A stretch of DNA of 64,000 nucleotides from Paradevosia shaoguanensis (GTDB lineage: Bacteria; Pseudomonadota; Alphaproteobacteria; Rhizobiales; Devosiaceae): the NCBI RefSeq assembly GCF_016801025.1, contig NZ_CP068983.1, positions 1,116,001 to 1,180,000 on the forward strand. The letters are read 5' to 3'. The number at the start of each line of letters is the position of its first letter. The first letter of the stretch is position 1. Shown in pieces: positions 59,164 to 64,000 of this stretch. The notes beneath the pieces are model-generated. The model did no database searches, had not been told where the DNA came from, and saw only the letters and a list, made by a program, of their open reading frames with translations. The position numbers and the translations under genes were made by a program.

Positions 59164-61335
59164 ATGGACGAAAAGCTGGAAACCCGCACGCTCAACTGGC
59201 GTGTCGAAGGAATGGATTGCGCAAGCTGCGCGGCCAAGATCCGCACGGCGCTCGAGCGCATGCCCGGCGTATCGGACGTGGCCATAACCCACACCACCGA
59301 AAAGCTTTCGCTCAAGCTGACCGAAGGTGGGGCAGCTCCCGAGGCCATCGAGAAGCAGATTTCCCAGCTCGGCTACGCCGCGCGCCCCTTTGCCGGCGCC
59401 GCGCCGGTGGCCGAGAAGCACGACCATGATCATGCCGGACACGACCATGCCCACGATCACGGCGCGCATGACCACAGCCACGGCGAGGAGCCGGGCTCTG
59501 CGGACAAGGCCTGGTGGCAGACCCGCAAGGGCCAGCTCGTCATTGTCACCGGTGTTCTCTACGCCCTCGCCTGGGTCGCCAAGCTCGCCTTCCCGGACGT
59601 CTCCTATTGGGCATTCGTCGTCGCGACGCTCCTGGGCGTAGCGCCGGTGGCCATGCGCGCCTTCCAGGCAGCGCGGGCCGGCTCGCCCTTCACCATCGAA
59701 ATGCTCATGACCATCGCCGCCACCGGCGCGTTGGTCATCGGCGCGGCCGAGGAAGCAGCGCTCGTCGTCTTCCTCTTCGCGGTCGGCGAAGTGCTCGAAG
59801 GCGCCGCCGCCGCGCAGGCGCGCGCTTCTATCAAGGCGCTCGGCGATCTGGTGCCCAAGACCGCGCTCGTTGAAGAAAACGGCCAGACGCAGGAAGTGCA
59901 GGCTTCGGCGCTGCGCATCGGGCAGACGGTACTGGTGCGCCCGGGCGACCGTATTCCGGCCGACGGCATCGTGATCTCGGGGCTTTCGGGCGTCGACCAG
60001 TCGCCGGTGACCGGAGAATCCGTCCCTGTCATGCGGGGCGAAGGCGACGAGGTCTTTGCCGGGTCAATCAACAAGGAAGCGGCGCTGCGCATTCGGGTCG
60101 ACAAGGCAGCCGCCGACAATACCATTGCTCGGATCATCAAGCTGGTCGAGGAAGCCAACGAGGCGCGCGCGCCGACGGAGCGCTTCATCGACCGGTTCTC
60201 GCGCTGGTACATGCCCGCCATTGTCGGGGTCGCGGTACTCGTCACCATCGTGCCGCCGCTCCTCGGGCTGGGCGATTGGTGGACATGGCTCTATCGCGGC
60301 CTCACCCTGCTTCTCATCGGCTGCCCTTGTGCGCTGGTGATCTCAGTGCCCGCCTCCATTGCTTCGGCGCTTGCCGCCGGCGCGCGGCAGGGCCTGCTGC
60401 TCAAGGGCGGCGTCGTGATCGAGACGGTTGCCAAGACACGCAAGGTTGCCTTCGACAAGACCGGTACGCTTACGCGTGGTGAGCCCAAGGTGACTAACGT
60501 CGTCGCCCTTTCGGGAAGCGAAGACGACGTGCTGCGCCTCGCTGCCGCCGTCGAGGCCGGCTCCAGCCATCCGCTGGCGCAGGCCATCCTGAACCATGCC
60601 GGGGACAAAGGCATCACCGTTCCACCCGCTCGTGACGAAGCCGCGCTCGTCGGCAAGGGCGTCGAGGCCACCGTTGAGGGCGCACGCATCTTCGTGGGCA
60701 CGCGGCGCGACGAAGCGGCGTTGCCTGATGCCCTGCGCCTCGAAGGCGAAGGCAAGACGGTCTCCGCCGTCGTTCGCGACGGCATAGTGTTGGGCCTCAT
60801 TGCCCTGCGCGACGAACCGCGCGAGGACGCCAAGTCGACCATTGCCGCGCTCAGCGCGATGGATGTCGGCTCGGTCATGCTGACGGGCGACAACGAGCGT
60901 ACGGCGGCCGCCATTGCCGACACGCTCGGCATGGACTACCGCGCCCAACTCATGCCCGAGGACAAGGTTTCGGCCATCAAGTCGCTGGGCGACGGCGTGA
61001 TGATGGTCGGCGACGGCATCAACGACGCCCCGGCGCTCGCCGCTGCCGCGACCGGCATCGCCATGGGTTCGGGTACCGACGTGGCGCTCGAAACCGCCGA
61101 TGGCGCCCTGCTGCGCAGCCGGATTACCGACGTCGTCAACATGATCGGCCTCTCCCGCGCGACGATGAACAATATCAGCCAGAACATCACCGTGGCGCTC
61201 GGGCTCAAGGCGATTTTCCTCGTGACGAGCGTGTTCGGGATCACCGGGCTGTGGATCGCGATCCTGGCGGATACGGGTGCGACGGTTCTGGTAACCGCCA
61301 ATGCGCTACGGCTGCTGGGATGGAAGGGGAAATAG
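59164..61335 (+). CDS. zntA: heavy-metal-translocating P1B-type ATPase (Zn/Cd/Pb exporter)
   Basis: 723 residues; ATG 59164 has GGAGG five bases upstream and is preferred over ATG 59143. An N-terminal HMA domain carries GMDCASC (C19, C22). A histidine/aspartate-rich linker (about 85-110, His repeats such as DHDHAGHDHAHDH) follows. The transport motif is CPC (387-389), the phosphorylation site DKTGT begins at D431, and the hinge GDGIND is at 616-621. CPC together with the MerR/CadR-like operator indicates Zn2+/Cd2+/Pb2+ export through the inner membrane. The regulator gene is not in the neighbourhood. Confidence 0.9.
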   Translation: MDEKLETRTLNWRVEGMDCASCAAKIRTALERMPGVSDVAITHTTEKLSLKLTEGGAAPEAIEKQISQLGYAARPFAGAAPVAEKHDHDHAGHDHAHDHGAHDHSHGEEPGSADKAWWQTRKGQLVIVTGVLYALAWVAKLAFPDVSYWAFVVATLLGVAPVAMRAFQAARAGSPFTIEMLMTIAATGALVIGAAEEAALVVFLFAVGEVLEGAAAAQARASIKALGDLVPKTALVEENGQTQEVQASALRIGQTVLVRPGDRIPADGIVISGLSGVDQSPVTGESVPVMRGEGDEVFAGSINKEAALRIRVDKAAADNTIARIIKLVEEANEARAPTERFIDRFSRWYMPAIVGVAVLVTIVPPLLGLGDWWTWLYRGLTLLLIGCPCALVISVPASIASALAAGARQGLLLKGGVVIETVAKTRKVAFDKTGTLTRGEPKVTNVVALSGSEDDVLRLAAAVEAGSSHPLAQAILNHAGDKGITVPPARDEAALVGKGVEATVEGARIFVGTRRDEAALPDALRLEGEGKTVSAVVRDGIVLGLIALRDEPREDAKSTIAALSAMDVGSVMLTGDNERTAAAIADTLGMDYRAQLMPEDKVSAIKSLGDGVMMVGDGINDAPALAAAATGIAMGSGTDVALETADGALLRSRITDVVNMIGLSRATMNNISQNITVALGLKAIFLVTSVFGITGLWIAILADTGATVLVTANALRLLGWKGK

Positions 61336-61367
61336 TCGTTCACCTGATGGGAAGCGAGCGCGTTGCA

Positions 61368-61405
61368 CCCTCACCCCTGTCCCCTCCCCGCATGGGGGAG
61401 GGAGA
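61368..61405. repeat. repeat family B, half copy
   Basis: Near-identical to 41669-41708, with CACCCCTGTCCCCTCCCC followed by GCATGGGGGAGGG. It lies just after the P-type ATPase gene. Confidence 0.75.
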
Positions 61406-61435
61406 CGCGCCGGCAGATCCAGTGCTTCACAACAA

Positions 61436-61470
61436 AAAAGCCCTCGGAGTTTTCCGAGGGCTTTCATTCT
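61436..61470. terminator. bidirectional terminator between zntA and the second importer
   Basis: GCCCTCGGA (61440-61448) and TCCGAGGGC (61453-61461) form a 9-bp stem with a GTTT loop, flanked by AAAAAA on the left and TTTCATTCTTT on the right. It suits both converging transcripts. Confidence 0.85.
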
Positions 61471-61489
61471 TTCCGCAATAGCGGCCGGC

Positions 61490-62320
61490 TTACGCCGCAG
61501 CGCGCTTTCGCGCCAGCCTGGCACGAATGCTCTCAACGTCCGACTTCGGCGTCGCCGCAAAAAGCGTCTTCGTGTAGCTGTGCTGCGGATTGTCGAACAC
61601 CGCATCGCGGGTGCCGTATTCCACGACTTCGCCCAGATACATCACCATCACCTCATCGGCGATGTAGCGCACGACCGAGAGGTCATGGCTGATGAAGACG
61701 TAGGTGAGCCCGAACTCGTCCTGCAAGTCAGCAAGCAGATTCAGGATCTGCGCCTGCACCGAAAGGTCGAGCGCGGAAACCGGCTCGTCCAGCACCAGCA
61801 GTTTCGGGTTGAGCATCAGCGCCCGCGCGATGGCGATGCGCTGGCGTTGACCGCCTGAGAACATGTGCGGATAGCGGTTGAAGTGCTCGGGGCCGAGGCC
61901 GACCTTGAGCAGCATCTGCATGGCCTTTTCGCGCCGCTCGGCGGCGGGCATGCTGGTATTGATCAGCAGCGGCTCGGCGAGGACGTCGCCGATCTTCTGG
62001 CGCGGGTTGAGCGAGCCATAGGGGTTCTGGAAGATGATCTGCACCTTGCGGCGCATCTCCCTGGAGAGCCCCTTGCTGATGTCGACCGGCTGGCCCTCGA
62101 TCAGCAATTCGCCCGAAGTGGCCGGGTCGATCAGCGTCAGGATGCGGGCAAGGGTGGATTTGCCCGAACCGGATTCGCCCACGATCGCCAGCGTCTTGCC
62201 CTTTTCGAGCTTGAAGTTGGCGTCCTTGACGGCGCGGATGATCTTCTCCTTGCGGAAAAGGCCGCCCGACACATGGTAGTTGCGGGTGACGTGGCGGGTT
62301 TCGAGAACGATCTCGCTCAT
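61490..62320 (-). CDS. dipeptide/oligopeptide ABC transporter ATP-binding protein (DppF-like), second importer
   Basis: 276 residues (two adjacent ATGs, 62320 and 62323). Walker [15 protein letters not shown], signature FSGGQRQRIAIARAL, Walker B LLVLDEPVSALDLS, H-loop FISHDLSVVR. The start overlaps the stop of the DppD-like gene. It is the last gene of a minus-strand importer operon that continues beyond the window. Confidence 0.88.
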   Translation of the reverse strand: MSEIVLETRHVTRNYHVSGGLFRKEKIIRAVKDANFKLEKGKTLAIVGESGSGKSTLARILTLIDPATSGELLIEGQPVDISKGLSREMRRKVQIIFQNPYGSLNPRQKIGDVLAEPLLINTSMPAAERREKAMQMLLKVGLGPEHFNRYPHMFSGGQRQRIAIARALMLNPKLLVLDEPVSALDLSVQAQILNLLADLQDEFGLTYVFISHDLSVVRYIADEVMVMYLGEVVEYGTRDAVFDNPQHSYTKTLFAATPKSDVESIRARLARKRAAA

Positions 62321-63156
62321 CACGCGCTCCCTTCCATATGGAAATCGGACACGGTGGGCAGGCGGTCGCCCGTGGCGTTTTCGGGCAGGGCCGAGAGCAG
62401 CGCGCGGGTATAGGCGCTCTTGGGGTTCTCGAAGAGCGTCAGCACGTCGGCCTCTTCCATCTTGCGGCCCTTGTACTGCACCACTACGCGGTCGGCCGTT
62501 TCGGCCACCACGCCCATGTCATGGGTGATCATGATGAGTCCCATACCATGCCGCTCCTGGAGCTTCATGAGCAGATCGAGGATCTGCTTCTGGATCGTCA
62601 CGTCGAGTGCCGTAGTCGGCTCGTCGGCGATGAGGAGCTTGGGATTGCAGGCGATGGCGATGGCGATCATCACGCGCTGGCACTGACCGCCCGACATCTG
62701 GTGCGGATAGGCGCCGAGACGCTCGGCGGCATCGTTGATGCCAACCAGGTGCAGCAGTTCGATGGCGCGTTCGCGTCGCTGCTTCTTGCCCAGGTTGGTG
62801 TGCTGGCGCAGCGTTTCGGTGATCTGGAAGCCGACCGTGAAGCACGGATTGAGGCTGGCGACCGGCTCTTGGAAGATCATGGCGATGTCCTTGCCGATGA
62901 TCTTGCGCCGGTCGCTGCCCGACATGGTTAGGAGGTCGCGTCCCTCGAAGGTCATCCTGTCGGCAGTGACGGTGGCGGTATTGGGGAGAAGCCCCATCAC
63001 CGCCAGCATGGCTACCGACTTGCCCGAGCCGGATTCGCCGACAATGGCGAGCACTTCACGGGAATCGACCGACATGTCGATGCCCTGCACCGCCATGAAG
63101 AGGCCGGCGGAGGTATCGAAGCCGACCGAGAGGTTCTTGATTTCAAGCAGAGCCAT
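62320..63156 (-). CDS. dipeptide/oligopeptide ABC transporter ATP-binding protein (DppD-like), second importer
   Basis: 278 residues from ATG 63156; the longer frame to 63426 overlaps the permease gene and is rejected. Walker [17 protein letters not shown], signature [14 protein letters not shown], Walker [16 protein letters not shown]-loop MITHDMGVV. The [10 protein letters not shown] and HQMSGGQ segments are typical of DppD. Confidence 0.88.
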   Translation of the reverse strand: MALLEIKNLSVGFDTSAGLFMAVQGIDMSVDSREVLAIVGESGSGKSVAMLAVMGLLPNTATVTADRMTFEGRDLLTMSGSDRRKIIGKDIAMIFQEPVASLNPCFTVGFQITETLRQHTNLGKKQRRERAIELLHLVGINDAAERLGAYPHQMSGGQCQRVMIAIAIACNPKLLIADEPTTALDVTIQKQILDLLMKLQERHGMGLIMITHDMGVVAETADRVVVQYKGRKMEEADVLTLFENPKSAYTRALLSALPENATGDRLPTVSDFHMEGSA

Positions 63157-63161
63157 CTGGG

Positions 63162-63986
63162 TCAGCTCCGTTTCAGTTTCGGGTCGAGCGCATCGCGCAG
63201 GCCGTCGCCGACCAGGTTGATGGCCAGCACCGTGATGAGGATGGCAAGGCCCGGGAAGGTGACGACCCAGGGCGCGCGCATGATGAATTCGCGGGCGGAA
63301 GCCAGCATGGTGCCCCATTCGGGCGTGGGCGGCTGCGCACCCATGCCGAGGAAGCCGAGGGCGGCCGCCTCGAGAATGGCGTTCGAGAACGACAGCGTCG
63401 CCTGCACGATCAGCGGGGCCAGGCAATTGGGCAGGATCGTCCGCATCATCAGCCGGAAATGGCCGGCGCCCGACACGCGGGACGCCGTCACGTATTCGCG
63501 GTTGCTTTCGGCCATCACCGCAGCGCGCGTCAAACGCGCAAAGTGCGGCTGGAGCACGAGAGCGATGGCGATCATGGCGTTGAAGAGCCCCGGCCCCAGG
63601 ATCGCCACCAGCACGAGGGCCAGCAGCAGTGAGGGGAAGGCGAGGATGATGTCCATGACGCGCATGATGACTACATCCACCCAGCCACGAAAATAGCCGG
63701 CGAGGACGCCCAACGTGACGCCCACGACCAGAGCGCCCGTCACGACGAAGAAGCCGATGAAAAGCGAATAGCGGGCGCCGTGGATGAGGCGAGAAAGGAT
63801 GTCGCGGCCCACCGGATCGGTGCCGAGGAGGAAGGCGGGATTGCCGCCATCCTGCCAGACCGGCGGCACCAGGATGGCGTCGCGATATTGCTGGTCGGGC
63901 GAATGGGGGGCGATGAGCGGGGCGAAGATGGCGACCAGGACCAGGAGGATGAACACCACCAGGCCAAGGACCGCGCCCTTGTTCAT
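63162..63986 (-). CDS. dipeptide-type ABC transporter permease (DppC-like), second importer
   Basis: 274 residues. It opens with a membrane segment, then IAPHSPDQQYRD and FLLGTDPVGRDILSRLIHGAR, the DppC hallmark. The EAA loop is ASRVSGAGHFRLMMRTILPNCLAPL. The DppB-like and binding-protein genes should lie just beyond the right edge. Confidence 0.88.
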   Translation of the reverse strand: MNKGAVLGLVVFILLVLVAIFAPLIAPHSPDQQYRDAILVPPVWQDGGNPAFLLGTDPVGRDILSRLIHGARYSLFIGFFVVTGALVVGVTLGVLAGYFRGWVDVVIMRVMDIILAFPSLLLALVLVAILGPGLFNAMIAIALVLQPHFARLTRAAVMAESNREYVTASRVSGAGHFRLMMRTILPNCLAPLIVQATLSFSNAILEAAALGFLGMGAQPPTPEWGTMLASAREFIMRAPWVVTFPGLAILITVLAINLVGDGLRDALDPKLKRS

Positions 63987-64000
63987 GGAGAAATAGTGCC

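Noticed and set aside
59418-59490. Short repeated CATGACCATGA-like units that could suggest a small tandem array or CRISPR
   Set aside because: They encode the His/Asp-rich linker of the metal ATPase; there are no spacers.

Overview
The window is a contiguous piece of a GC-rich (roughly 60-65% by eye) alphaproteobacterial chromosome. The block divL - tsaE - murU - addB - addA - trxA at 46-56 kb, the many dipeptide/polyamine ABC transporters and the intergenic palindromic repeats suggest Hyphomicrobiales. A Devosia-like genus is my best guess and was not tested. Genes are dense, with many ATGA/TGATG overlaps. I see no rRNA, tRNA, CRISPR array, transposase or prophage.

Layout. 0-2.9 kb: end of a transport/catabolic operon (binding protein, MFS permease, SDR epimerase). 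3.5-15.8 kb: an aromatic-catabolism island. It holds a fused aryl-CoA monooxygenase/old-yellow-enzyme, a RutA-like flavin monooxygenase with three flavin reductases in a row, a gentisate-dioxygenase-like cupin, an FAH-family hydrolase, a nitrilase-superfamily hydrolase, a maleate isomerase, a hot-dog thioesterase and three regulators. 16.2-21.5 kb: a complete dipeptide-type ABC importer. 21.9-25.6 kb: a two-gene indolepyruvate:ferredoxin oxidoreductase-like enzyme. 25.6-31.8 kb: CPBP protease, MarR regulator, two FAD oxidoreductases (one frameshifted), an isatin-hydrolase-like enzyme and an NADP-reductase-like protein. 32-41.3 kb: a polyamine-type ABC importer in one operon with amidohydrolase, dipeptidase, adenine deaminase and nucleoside hydrolase genes, a probable purine/nucleoside scavenging operon. 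41.9-46.3 kb: M20 amidohydrolase, phosphoribosyltransferase, GH3 hydrolase and two thioredoxins. 46.4-56.4 kb: AddAB, MurU, TsaE and DivL. 56.6-64 kb: DUF1810 protein, Uup ABC-F protein, a Zn/Cd P-type ATPase with a MerR-type promoter, and part of a second dipeptide importer.

Main hypothesis. The 3.5-29.4 kb genes can be arranged into one route: isatin -> isatinate (2-aminophenylglyoxylate) by the isatin hydrolase; -> 2-aminobenzoyl-CoA by the 2-oxoacid:ferredoxin oxidoreductase; -> 5-hydroxylated aryl-CoA by the fused monooxygenase; -> free acid by the thioesterase; ring cleavage by the cupin; cleavage by the FAH hydrolase to pyruvate plus maleamate (or maleate); deamidation by the nitrilase-family enzyme; and isomerisation to fumarate. 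Support comes from a TTTARR-YYTRAA-like palindrome that I find in front of the fused monooxygenase, the MarR/thioesterase pair, the dipeptide importer and the isatin-hydrolase promoter. The simpler alternative is a salicylyl-CoA/gentisate route. The sequence alone does not decide between them.
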